DNA of 64,000 nucleotides from positions 1-64,000 of the forward strand of contig CACZZO010000005.1 in NCBI GenBank assembly GCA_902785755.1, in the 5' to 3' direction. Below are positions 34,339 to 42,746 of the stretch, piece by piece. The translations under genes were made by a program, and so were the position numbers. Under the pieces are notes generated by a model that saw only the letters and a list, made by a program, of their open reading frames with translations, searched no databases and was not told the DNA's origin. This DNA is from an uncultured Bacteroidia bacterium (GTDB taxonomy: Bacteria > Bacteroidota > Bacteroidia > Bacteroidales > F082). Within the stretch, counting starts at the first letter, position 1. Each line of letters opens with the position of its first letter.

Positions 34339-36351
34339 ATGATAGTCTGTATCGCCGAAAAGCCAAGCGTCGCTCGCGACATTGCCAAAGTGCTGGGAGC
34401 CAACACTTCACGCGAGGGCTATATGGAAGGCAACGGCTATCAAGTGACGTGGACTTTCGGCCATCTTTGCACGCTGAAAGAGCCTCACGACTACACCGAG
34501 CAATGGAAGGCTTGGGCATTGAGCCGCCTGCCGATGATTCCGCAACGCTTTGGCATTAAGTTAATTGCGGACAAAGGCGTTGAGAAACAGTTCAAGACCA
34601 TTGAGTCTTTGTTCCAGAAAGCCGACGAAATCGTGAACTGCGGCGATGCCGGTCAGGAGGGCGAACTCATCCAGCGTTGGGTGATGCAGAAGGCCGCCGT
34701 GAAGTGCCCTGTGAAACGCCTTTGGATTTCCTCCTTGACTGAGGAATCCATCCGCGAAGGCTTCAAGAATTTGAAAGATCAGTCTGATTATCAGTCGCTT
34801 TACGAGGCCGGACTCAGCCGTGCCATCGGTGACTGGCTCTTGGGTATGAACGCCACGCGACTTTACACCTTGAAATACGGCCAAAACCGACAAGTGTTGT
34901 CCATCGGACGAGTGCAAACGCCCACTTTGGCACTGATTGTCAACCGTTACCACGAAATCGTGAACTTCAAGCCGGAGGCCTATTGGGTGCTTTCAACCAT
35001 CTATCGCGACACGACTTTCACCGCCACCAAAGGCAAATATGGCTCCGTTGAGGATGGCCAAAAGGATTTGCAAAGCATTGAGGGAAAAGAATTTACCGTG
35101 ACTGACATTTCGACCAAGAAAGGTACGGAAGCCCCGCCGAGGCTCTACGATTTGACATCACTTCAGGTGGAATGTAACAAAAAATACAACCTGTCCGCCG
35201 ACCAAACCTTGCAGACCATCCAGAGCCTTTACGAGAAGAAATACACCACCTATCCGCGTGTGGACACGACCTATCTGAGCGACGACATCTACCCGAAATG
35301 CCCTGATATTTTGGCCAAACTCACCAATTACGCCGACTTGACTTCACCTTTGGCAGGCAAGAAGTTGCCCAAGAGCAAGAAAGTGTTCGACAACAGCAAA
35401 GTCACCGACCACCACGCCATCATCCCGACGGGTGTGGTGCCACAAGGCTTGTCGTTTGCAGAGGAGAAGGTTTATGACGAAGTGTGTCGCCACTTCATTG
35501 CAGCGTTTTACCCTGATTGTCAGTTTGCTACGACTACAGTGTTGGGCAAAGTGGAGGAGGTGGAGTTCAAGACTTCGGGCAAGCAGATTTTGGTTCCAGG
35601 TTGGCGCGAGGTCATCAAACCAGTGAAAAAGGAGGAGGTAGGAGGTATGAAGGAGGAAGCTGAGGGTGAAAAAGAGGACGAGGAGAAGACTTTGCCCATT
35701 TTTGCCAAAGGCGAGCACGGGTCGCATCAGCCGCAATTGGCTGAAAAATGGACTTCGCCACCAAAGCCATACACCGAAGCCACTTTGCTCCGCGCAATGG
35801 AAACGGCAGGCAAACTCGTTGACGATGAATCCCTCCGCGAGGTGATGAAAGAAAACGGCATCGGGCGACCTTCCACGCGGGCAGCCATCATTGAAACATT
35901 GTTCAAGCGCAATTATATCAAGAAGATACGCAAAAGCCTCGAACCCACTCCCACCGGCATCGAACTCATAGGACTCATCCGCGAAGACCTCCTGAAAAGT
36001 GCCGAACTGACAGGCATTTGGGAAAAGAAACTCCGTGAAATAGAACAACATAAATACGAAGCCCGACAATTTTTGGACGAACTGAAACAAATGGTCACCG
36101 AAATCGTCACAACCGTGATGATGGACAATAGCAACCGTCGCGTGGCCGCGACTGTTATGGAGGAGAAACCCAAGAAAACCACACCAAAAAAGGCCTCAAA
36201 ACCCAAGAAAACAGAAACCGAAACAGCCAATCCCGATGCCATCATTGGGCAACCTTGCCCGCTATGTGGAAAAGGGCATATTATTAAAGGTAAGACCGCA
36301 TACGGTTGCTCTGAATGGCGGAATGGGTGTGGGTGGCGGAAGGTGTTTTGA
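34339..36351 (+). CDS. topB: DNA topoisomerase III (type IA)
   Basis: The 670-residue enzyme begins with a Toprim domain (IAEKPSVARDIAKVLGA; acidic NCGDAGQEGELI about 98-109). The active-site tyrosine lies in YPRVDTTYL (about residue 305; family form YPRTDS). Other family motifs are SIGRVQTPTLALI and GIGRPSTRAAII. A C-terminal four-cysteine element (PCPLCGKGHI then YGCSEWRNGCGW) is a zinc finger. An acidic low-complexity insertion (about residues 431-452, rich in EE/KE) interrupts the core. It relaxes and decatenates DNA by single-strand passage. Confidence 0.95.
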   Translation: MIVCIAEKPSVARDIAKVLGANTSREGYMEGNGYQVTWTFGHLCTLKEPHDYTEQWKAWALSRLPMIPQRFGIKLIADKGVEKQFKTIESLFQKADEIVNCGDAGQEGELIQRWVMQKAAVKCPVKRLWISSLTEESIREGFKNLKDQSDYQSLYEAGLSRAIGDWLLGMNATRLYTLKYGQNRQVLSIGRVQTPTLALIVNRYHEIVNFKPEAYWVLSTIYRDTTFTATKGKYGSVEDGQKDLQSIEGKEFTVTDISTKKGTEAPPRLYDLTSLQVECNKKYNLSADQTLQTIQSLYEKKYTTYPRVDTTYLSDDIYPKCPDILAKLTNYADLTSPLAGKKLPKSKKVFDNSKVTDHHAIIPTGVVPQGLSFAEEKVYDEVCRHFIAAFYPDCQFATTTVLGKVEEVEFKTSGKQILVPGWREVIKPVKKEEVGGMKEEAEGEKEDEEKTLPIFAKGEHGSHQPQLAEKWTSPPKPYTEATLLRAMETAGKLVDDESLREVMKENGIGRPSTRAAIIETLFKRNYIKKIRKSLEPTPTGIELIGLIREDLLKSAELTGIWEKKLREIEQHKYEARQFLDELKQMVTEIVTTVMMDNSNRRVAATVMEEKPKKTTPKKASKPKKTETETANPDAIIGQPCPLCGKGHIIKGKTAYGCSEWRNGCGWRKVF

Positions 36352-36419
36352 GTGAAATAGTTAAGGAATTGATAGGTTGGGGAGGATTGTCGCATTGTAG
36401 CAGCCATAGGATAAGTGCC

Positions 36420-36450
36420 AAATTCGTGGTTCATTTATGGCCATTCGTGT
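36420..36450 (+). repeat. Short third copy of the ATTCGTG...CATTTATGG...ATTCGTG motif
   Basis: AATTCGTGGTTCATTTATGG followed by CCATTCGTGTT matches the central block of the two long direct repeats at about 10940-10970 and 12062-12092 with a few changes. It shows that this module is dispersed and not confined to the Abi locus. Confidence 0.55.
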
Positions 36451-36521
36451 TCGCAAAACAAATCCGTTTGCAAGTTTCAGGTTTTTTTGCGTAAATTTGT
36501 CGCCATAAAATTACCATCGTC

Positions 36522-38102
36522 ATGCAAGCAAGAAAATATCCCATTGGCATACAGACTTTTTCGGAAATTAGGAAAGACGGATACATTTACATTGACAAAA
36601 CAGATCTCGTGTGGAACTTGGCGCACGAGGCCAAATACATCTTCCTCAGCCGCCCGCGCAGGTTTGGCAAGAGCCTACTAACCACCACCTTGGATTCATA
36701 TTTCCAAGGCCGTAAAGACCTGTTCGAGGGCCTGAAAATCATGGAATTGGAGAAGAATTGGGAAAGTTACCCTGTCATTCACTTGGATTTGAGTACGGCA
36801 AAACGACAGCCTTCGTCAGATGAATTGCGGGCAACCTTGATGTGGCTGATGAATCCATTGTGTAATGTTTATGGTCGTGATGCGCTGGAAACCTCGCCTG
36901 GAAAAATGCTAAATGGATTGATTCATAGGGCCTACGAGCAAACGGGCAAGCAAGTGGCTGTCATCATCGACGAATATGACGCACCTATGCTTGATGTGCT
37001 TCATGAATCGGAACAACTTGACCAGTTCCGTAATGTGATGCAGGAGTTTTTTGTCCAGTTGAAGGCCAATGAGGCGATGGTGAAGTTCTGCTTCATCACG
37101 GGCATCACCAAGTTCAGCCAGTTGAGCATTTTCTCTACCATCAACAACCTACTGAACGTGTCGATGCAGCCAGAATATGCTGCCATCTGCGGTATCACAG
37201 AGACGGAGTTCGCTACCGACATGGCTTCCGATATCGCAATGCTGGCAAAGGTGTACGAATGTACACCAGAGGAGATGCAAGCCAAGTTGAAAGTGCAATA
37301 TGATGGCTACCGTTTTGCCAAACAATCCCCTGACATATACAACCCGTTCAGTTTGCTTAAATGCTTCAAGCAAAAAGACATAGCCAGTTACTGGTTCGAG
37401 AGCGGCACGCCGACCTTCCTCATACACCAGATGCAGCATTTCAGGACTGACATCATGGGGATGGATCGCATTGAGGCTTCTGCCTCTTCCTTTGACCGTC
37501 CCACTGAAGCGATGGAAAACGCCCTGCCGCTGCTTTACCAAAGCGGCTATGTCACCATCAAGGACTACGACCGCGAAACCGAATCTTACATTTTGTCGAT
37601 TCCCAACAAGGAGGTTCGGGTTGGACTTATCGACGGCCTTATCCCAGCTTATATAGGCTTGGACGGCAGTTCGGTCAAGGATGGCTTTGCATTGAAGTTT
37701 TATCGTGCGTTGCGTAGACACGACATGGCGACCGCGATGGACGAGATGAAGGCTTTCCTTGCAGGCGTTCCATACGTCGAGGGTTTCAAAAAGAAACTGG
37801 AGGATGCCGCGTTCTCGGAGGGCTTCTACGAATACACTTTTTGGTTGATATTCAACATGCTGAATGTGTATGCCCAAACCCAAGTGAAATGTCATGGCGG
37901 ACGCATTGACTTCGTGGTGCAGATGCCTGACGCCACATACGTCTTCGAGTTGAAGGTAAATGGCACCGCCCAGGAAGCCATAGACCAAATCAATAGCAAA
38001 GGTTACGCACTACCCTATCAGTCAGAAGGCAAAAAAGTAGTGAAAGTGGGTGTTCAGTTTGACCGCGACACGATGACCGTTGGGGAATACATCATCGCTT
38101 AG
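36522..38102 (+). CDS. AAA-ATPase-like protein with C-terminal PD-(D/E)XK domain, paralogue 3
   Basis: The 526-residue protein opens KYPIGIQTFSEIRKDGY and has FLSRPRRFGKSLLTTT (about 38-53), VAVIIDEYDAPML (about 146-158), FITGITKFSQLSIFSTINN, VQYDGYRFA and the nuclease-like GGRIDFVVQ followed by YVFELKVNGTAQEA. It is the closest relative of paralogue 2. A TAAATTTG -7 box lies at about 36494, in the gap after topB. The convergent pncB gene ends 11 bases downstream. Confidence 0.88.
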   Translation: MQARKYPIGIQTFSEIRKDGYIYIDKTDLVWNLAHEAKYIFLSRPRRFGKSLLTTTLDSYFQGRKDLFEGLKIMELEKNWESYPVIHLDLSTAKRQPSSDELRATLMWLMNPLCNVYGRDALETSPGKMLNGLIHRAYEQTGKQVAVIIDEYDAPMLDVLHESEQLDQFRNVMQEFFVQLKANEAMVKFCFITGITKFSQLSIFSTINNLLNVSMQPEYAAICGITETEFATDMASDIAMLAKVYECTPEEMQAKLKVQYDGYRFAKQSPDIYNPFSLLKCFKQKDIASYWFESGTPTFLIHQMQHFRTDIMGMDRIEASASSFDRPTEAMENALPLLYQSGYVTIKDYDRETESYILSIPNKEVRVGLIDGLIPAYIGLDGSSVKDGFALKFYRALRRHDMATAMDEMKAFLAGVPYVEGFKKKLEDAAFSEGFYEYTFWLIFNMLNVYAQTQVKCHGGRIDFVVQMPDATYVFELKVNGTAQEAIDQINSKGYALPYQSEGKKVVKVGVQFDRDTMTVGEYIIA

Positions 38103-38113
38103 GCACTCAACGC

Positions 38114-39307
38114 TCACTCAATCTCCAGCGTCTTCCTGCAAATCTCAATCTCCTCTGGGTCGCCGGTGTATTTGCCGTGGTCGTCACTGAGTTTGACCAC
38201 CTTTTTCCAATTGCGTTTCTCGGTGATTTTGGCTGCCGTCAGTTTCACGACGATGTTCATCGGTTTCACGTTGTCGATGTCGCAGGTGAGGTGGGTGCCT
38301 ATGCCGTAGGAGTCTTGCATCCGCCCGTTCACGGCCTCGTGGATGGCGATGGCTTCGCTGACATTCAGGCCATTACTGAAAATGATGGACTTTTGTGCGG
38401 GGTCGATGCCGAGTTCCTTGTATTTGGCGATGATTTCCTCCAAAGCCTCAATGTTGTCGCCGCTATCGACGCGCAGGCCGTCAAACAATTTGGCGTGTAA
38501 TGTGGTGAAATTCTGGAAGAAAGCCTTGCGCGTGTAGGTGTCGTAAAGAAACACGCCGAGGCTACCAGCATACACCTCCTGCCAATAGTCCATGGCGAGG
38601 TAGTTGGCTTCGTTGTAGCCGTAAAGTGAGCAGGTCTCAATGAACTGATGGCTCATCGTTCCAATGGGCGTGAGGTCGTATTTCATGGCCAACAGCACAT
38701 TACTCGTTCCCACGAAACAAGTTTTGGTGAACTGTTTTTGTGCCTCTATGAACGATTGAATCACTCGGTCTTGATGCTCAAAAGAGAAACGGCGGCGCGT
38801 ACCGAAGTCACTGAACTTCACGCCATTACCGATTAATCGGATGCCCTTGTCGTAGGATTTCTTGTATTCCTTCTCGGCATCGTAATGCTCAAATTCGCCC
38901 TTCAGTTCGTGCATCAGTTCTGAAACGGTTGCCAAAATGGGCATCTCCCAAAAAACGGTGCGCCATAGCAAGCCTGTGACGGTGATATGCAAGTGACCCT
39001 CAGCGTCTTGGCTCACTTCGACCTCGTTGGGGCGCATGTGGAAGCCTCTCAAAAAGGTGAAAAACCACAGCGGGAAATAATAGCATTTCCGTTTCATAAA
39101 ATGCACTTCCTCGTCGGTGATTCTGAGGGTGCTGTAGAGGTCGAACTGCTCGCGCAATTTCTCCGCGAAGCCTTTGGGATAGACCGTGTTGTTGCGGTCG
39201 ACGAAGGTGTATTGACCAATGGCGCGTGGGAACTTTTGCAGGTAGGCATAGCACACGCTGAAGGTGTATAGGTCGTTGTCTAACAGGCTGTTGATGATTT
39301 GTCTCAT
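38114..39307 (-). CDS. pncB: Nicotinate phosphoribosyltransferase
   Basis: The 397-residue protein matches PncB: the opening LLDNDLYTFSVCYAYLQKFP, RRRFSFEHQDRVIQ, GTSNVLLAMKYDLTPIGTMSHQ and the phosphate-binding DSGDNIEALEEI, IIFSNGLNVSEA and GIGTHLTCD. It makes nicotinate mononucleotide from nicotinate and PRPP in NAD salvage. The start is 3 bases past the stop of the DUF47 gene, so it belongs to the end of the leftward phosphate-transport operon or is coupled to it. The functional link between the two is unclear. Confidence 0.95.
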   Translation of the reverse strand: MRQIINSLLDNDLYTFSVCYAYLQKFPRAIGQYTFVDRNNTVYPKGFAEKLREQFDLYSTLRITDEEVHFMKRKCYYFPLWFFTFLRGFHMRPNEVEVSQDAEGHLHITVTGLLWRTVFWEMPILATVSELMHELKGEFEHYDAEKEYKKSYDKGIRLIGNGVKFSDFGTRRRFSFEHQDRVIQSFIEAQKQFTKTCFVGTSNVLLAMKYDLTPIGTMSHQFIETCSLYGYNEANYLAMDYWQEVYAGSLGVFLYDTYTRKAFFQNFTTLHAKLFDGLRVDSGDNIEALEEIIAKYKELGIDPAQKSIIFSNGLNVSEAIAIHEAVNGRMQDSYGIGTHLTCDIDNVKPMNIVVKLTAAKITEKRNWKKVVKLSDDHGKYTGDPEEIEICRKTLEIE

Positions 39308-39310
39308 GGC

Positions 39311-39961
39311 TTATAGTTTGCTGATGATACTCCTAATTTTATCTGATATATACTTCACTGAATTGGTCGTGTTTTCAAGCACTTGCACGAGGTCTTTCCG
39401 CTTGATGATTTCAGTGAGGCTGTAGTTTTGTTGGAACAATTTGCTGATGTAACTGCCGTAAAGCACATCGTTTTCGTTTTCCAACGACTTGATTTCGTGG
39501 CACAAACGGACGATTTCCTTGCCTTTGGCAGTGGTCATTTCGGGCAGGTCGGCGATGATGTTGCTGAGGTTTTCGGCGGCAAACATGATGTTGTCGGCCA
39601 TCGTGGTAAGGTCTTCGTCAACGTCGGTGAAGCGGCGCGTGAGGATGATGTTGGCCGTGTCGTCGATGTGGTCGAGGAAGGTGTCCATCATTTCCGCGAG
39701 TTCGTGAACGTCTTCACGCTCAAAAGGTGTCAAAACGGTGGCGAAAAGCTGGCTGTAGAAGTCGCGCAACACTTGGTCGCCTTCGGTCTCGCAGGTCTTG
39801 ATGTCCTTTTTCAAGGCCTCAAGTTGCTGCAAGTCAGTCTCAGTGAGCATCTTACGCAAAAGTATGGAAGCTTTGTCGATGTATTCCGCCTGCTTTTGGT
39901 AGAGCGGGAAGAACTTGGTCTCCTTGGGGACGAAAAACTGAAAGAAACTGTTGAGGCTCAT
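39311..39961 (-). CDS. DUF47-family (PhoU-like) phosphate transport accessory protein, second in the operon
   Basis: The 216-residue helical protein follows the TIGR00153/DUF47 pattern: FFPLYQKQAEYIDKAS, DLQQLEALKKDIKTCETEGDQV, FATVLTPFEREDVHELAEMMD, FLDHIDDTAN, and a C-terminal SKLFQQNYSLTEIIKRKDL. The family is related to PhoU and regulates PiT phosphate transporters. It starts 4 bases past the PiT stop codon. A second, different DUF47 gene precedes PiT, so the transporter is bracketed by two of them. Confidence 0.88.
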   Translation of the reverse strand: MSLNSFFQFFVPKETKFFPLYQKQAEYIDKASILLRKMLTETDLQQLEALKKDIKTCETEGDQVLRDFYSQLFATVLTPFEREDVHELAEMMDTFLDHIDDTANIILTRRFTDVDEDLTTMADNIMFAAENLSNIIADLPEMTTAKGKEIVRLCHEIKSLENENDVLYGSYISKLFQQNYSLTEIIKRKDLVQVLENTTNSVKYISDKIRSIISKL

Positions 39962-39965
39962 GGCG

Positions 39966-41036
39966 TTACTTGACTAAGAGGTTAAACAACAGGTTCAGGA
40001 TGCCGCTGATGACGAGAGGCACGGGAATGGTCAAAATCCATGAAAGGACTATGCGCTTGGCCGTTACCCATTTCACGGATTTCACACCGTCGGTAAGGCC
40101 CACGCCAATGACGCCGCCCGTGATAGTATGTGTAGTGCTGACAGGAATACCCATGAACGAAGTGGCTATCAATGTGGTAGCACCGGCAAATTCGGCTGAA
40201 AAACCTCTAATGGGCGTGATTTTCGCCAAACCGCCACCCATCGTTTTGATGACGTTCTTGCCGCCAATGAGGATGCCCAACGACATGATGATATAGCATA
40301 CAACAGCCAGAATGTCAGGGATATGGAAGCCTTGACTGCTGTCGTAGAAATTGCCGATGAAACTTTGCATCTCAGGACTGACACCTTGCGTGGTGAACAC
40401 GCTGGCCATCAAAACGGCGATGATACCCATAGTTTTAGGCGCATCGTTAGAGCCGTGGCCGATGCAGAAGGCCGCCGTTGAGAAATGCTGCATCACCTTG
40501 AAAATCTTGTCGACCTTTTTGCGTGAACTGTTCTTGAAAATCCTCAGCAAGAAGCACTCAAGGAAGAAACCCAAAAACAGACCGATAAGTGGTGATAACA
40601 CAATGAAAGCCAATGTGATAATGATTGGCTGCATGTGCAGTACGCCACTCCCGTTGACGAACCATGCCGCCCCGATGATGCCCCCGATAAGGGCGTGCGA
40701 GGTGGAGATGGGCATACCGCTTTTGGTGCAAACGGCCACCCAAATGGCCGCCCCAACGAGAGCAGATAATATAAGGTAGGGGTCGATGACGTTTTGGTCG
40801 GCAAAGTTGGCCATGGTGTTGCCCACCGCAAATTGTTGATGTAGCACCAATCGGATGAGGAAGAAGGCGGCGAACTCCCAAAACGAGGCCCAAATGATGG
40901 CCTGAATCGGGGTCATTACCTTGGTGGCGATGATGGTCGAGATGGAGTTGGCCGCATCATTCATGCCATTCAGGAAGGTGAAGACGAAGGCAAGGATGAT
41001 GGAAAGGATGATGGCTATGGTCAGGAGGTTCATCAC
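39966..41036 (-). CDS. PiT-family inorganic phosphate transporter
   Basis: The 356-residue membrane protein has the duplicated PiT signature: FLNGMNDAANSIST near the N-terminus and a second block around the C-terminal SAEFAGATTLIATSFMGIPVSTTHTITG. SGMPISTSHALIGGIIG gives the matching signature in the first half. About ten membrane segments are visible. It imports phosphate with protons or sodium. Its ATG overlaps the stop of the upstream DUF47 gene by 4 bases (ATGA), indicating coupled translation. Confidence 0.93.
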   Translation of the reverse strand: MMNLLTIAIILSIILAFVFTFLNGMNDAANSISTIIATKVMTPIQAIIWASFWEFAAFFLIRLVLHQQFAVGNTMANFADQNVIDPYLILSALVGAAIWVAVCTKSGMPISTSHALIGGIIGAAWFVNGSGVLHMQPIIITLAFIVLSPLIGLFLGFFLECFLLRIFKNSSRKKVDKIFKVMQHFSTAAFCIGHGSNDAPKTMGIIAVLMASVFTTQGVSPEMQSFIGNFYDSSQGFHIPDILAVVCYIIMSLGILIGGKNVIKTMGGGLAKITPIRGFSAEFAGATTLIATSFMGIPVSTTHTITGGVIGVGLTDGVKSVKWVTAKRIVLSWILTIPVPLVISGILNLLFNLLVK

Positions 41037-41683
41037 GATTCTTTTATGATAATACTTTTAACGGTGCTGGTCACCTCCTTGGCGCGGTCGGTGGTGTCTT
41101 CCACGGCTTGGGCTATCTCTTTGTATTTCAGCAGTTCAATCTCGTCATGCTCGTTGCTGAAGAGGTAGGAGATGTAGTCGCCGTAGATGTCGTCGACGGC
41201 ATGTTCAATGAGGGTGACTTTCTGGCACAAGTCGCTGATTTGCTGATGGTTCTTCCCAAGGTCGTCCAAAAGGCCGAAGATTTGCATCATTAGGCTGGCG
41301 TCCTCATGGATGTTGTCGATGATCTCCTTGATTTGCTTGTCGATTTTCTTGGGGTTGTACATCAGGATGGTTTTGGCCGAATGGTTGATGAAGTCGAGGA
41401 ACTTATCCAAGTCCATGGCCAAGGCGTTCATGTCCTCGCGGTCGAAGGGCGTGACGAAAGCCTCGTTCAGTTCGATGTAGAACTCGCGCAACAGTTCGTC
41501 GCCGGTGGTCTCCTGTTTCTTGATCATTCGGGTGAGCAGTTTGCGCTCCTCGGGGTCGTCGCTTTTGACGAGTTCCTTGAGGTATTTGGCCGCAATTTGC
41601 GCAGTCTCAGCCTGTTTTGCGTATGTGGGGAAGAAATGCTTCTCGCGGCTGCTTCCTCTGGTGAAAAGGTTGTTCAGTGCCAT
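41033..41683 (-). CDS. DUF47-family (PhoU-like) phosphate transport accessory protein, first in the operon
   Basis: The 216-residue protein has the DUF47 pattern (HFFPTYAKQAETAQIAAKY, KKQETTGDELLREFY, EAFVTPFDREDMNALAMDLD, FLDFINHSAK). It is the promoter-proximal gene of DUF47-PiT-DUF47-pncB. It differs clearly from the downstream DUF47 copy, so the two are old paralogues. A 16-bp perfect palindrome lies in its leader. Together they would set phosphate-uptake activity. Confidence 0.88.
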   Translation of the reverse strand: MALNNLFTRGSSREKHFFPTYAKQAETAQIAAKYLKELVKSDDPEERKLLTRMIKKQETTGDELLREFYIELNEAFVTPFDREDMNALAMDLDKFLDFINHSAKTILMYNPKKIDKQIKEIIDNIHEDASLMMQIFGLLDDLGKNHQQISDLCQKVTLIEHAVDDIYGDYISYLFSNEHDEIELLKYKEIAQAVEDTTDRAKEVTSTVKSIIIKES

Positions 41684-41702
41684 TATCGAGATGGGTTTGA
41701 AA

Positions 41703-41718
41703 TCGTTAAATTTAACGA
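41703..41718. promoter_or_regulatory. Perfect 16-bp palindrome TCGTTAAATTTAACGA, possible operator
   Basis: The palindrome lies between the predicted RNA start (about 41726) and the ATG at 41683 of the phosphate operon. A dimeric repressor bound here would block transcription. It has no U-tract and arms too AT-rich for a terminator. Confidence 0.55.
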
Positions 41719-41732
41719 AGTTAATTTGGGGG

Positions 41733-41740
41733 CAAAAGTA
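41733..41740 (-). promoter_or_regulatory. -7 promoter box (TACTTTTG) of the phosphate transport operon
   Basis: The minus strand reads TACTTTTGCC, about 50 bases before the first DUF47 ATG. Confidence 0.6.
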
Positions 41741-41792
41741 GGGAAAAAATGGAACTGATGAAAGAAAAAGAGAATTAATGTGTCTATTCGGC

Positions 41793-42737
41793 TTACATCA
41801 AGAAAAACAACGCCACTCCAACCATCGTAATCAACGTTCCAATCACCTCTTTCACGGATATTTTTTGCTTGTGGATGATGGCGTATGGTACGATGATGAG
41901 TACGGGCGTGAGGGCCATCAGAGTGGAGGCGATGCCCGCCTTGGCGTATTGCACGGCCATCAGCGAGAGCGACACGCCGAGGAATGGGCCGAAAAAGGTG
42001 GTCAGCGTGGCGAAAAGCATCCCTTTCTTGTCGCGGACGGCCTTGCCGACCTGCGGCAACGATTTGGCCAAGGCCAAGATGAGGAAAAAGCCCACAAATC
42101 CTGCCACGGCGCGGATGTAAGTGCCTGCAAAAGGCATCATTTTGGCGATGGATTGAGGGGCATCGGAAGGGATGGCTTGCTCGTAATGCTCCAGACCTAT
42201 CTTGCTGAGAACCAAGCCAACACCTTGACCAACTCCAGCCCCTATTCCGAATAAAACGCCTTTCAAAGGCAGTTTTAAGGTGAGTTTGTGCTGCTCGCCG
42301 CCTCGGGCCAAAATGGAAATGGCAATACCCGTCAGGGTAACGAGCATGGCCAACCATGAACGCCACGACATTGACTCGCCCAACATCAACCATCCGGCAA
42401 TACCAGCCATCGGTGGGGCTAAGGTCATAAACAACTGGCCATAGCGCGAGCCGAAAACGATGTAGGAATTGAACAGACACCAATCGCCGAAGACATAGCC
42501 CACCAAGCCTGAAAGTGCCAACCAAAACCATGCTTGTCCGTTGGCATACAAGGGATAAGGTGCCCCAGTGACCACCCAAAGCATGACCGAAAGAAAAGCC
42601 CACGAAAGTACCATGCGGATAAGGTTGAGCGGCAATGAGCCCAACCGATGGCTGGCCACGTCAGCAAACAGGGCTGTGGCCGTCCACGAAAAGGCTACGA
42701 TAAGGGCGATGATTTCGCCGAAATAAGTGGTGGTCAT
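41793..42737 (-). CDS. EamA/DMT-family transporter
   Basis: The 314-residue membrane protein has about ten hydrophobic segments arranged as two EamA repeats (for example LIVAFSWTATALFADVASHR in the first and MALTPVLIIVPYAIIHKQKI in the second). The family exports metabolites or amino acids; the substrate cannot be told from sequence. It starts 9 bases after the agmatinase-family gene, in the same direction, so they form an operon. This suggests, but does not show, a nitrogenous substrate. Confidence 0.88.
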   Translation of the reverse strand: MTTTYFGEIIALIVAFSWTATALFADVASHRLGSLPLNLIRMVLSWAFLSVMLWVVTGAPYPLYANGQAWFWLALSGLVGYVFGDWCLFNSYIVFGSRYGQLFMTLAPPMAGIAGWLMLGESMSWRSWLAMLVTLTGIAISILARGGEQHKLTLKLPLKGVLFGIGAGVGQGVGLVLSKIGLEHYEQAIPSDAPQSIAKMMPFAGTYIRAVAGFVGFFLILALAKSLPQVGKAVRDKKGMLFATLTTFFGPFLGVSLSLMAVQYAKAGIASTLMALTPVLIIVPYAIIHKQKISVKEVIGTLITMVGVALFFLM

Positions 42738-42746
42738 AAGGAATAC

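Noticed and set aside
41703..41718. Palindrome as a transcription terminator
   Set aside because: It is only 16 bp, AT-rich, without a loop or T-tract, and lies upstream of the coding region.
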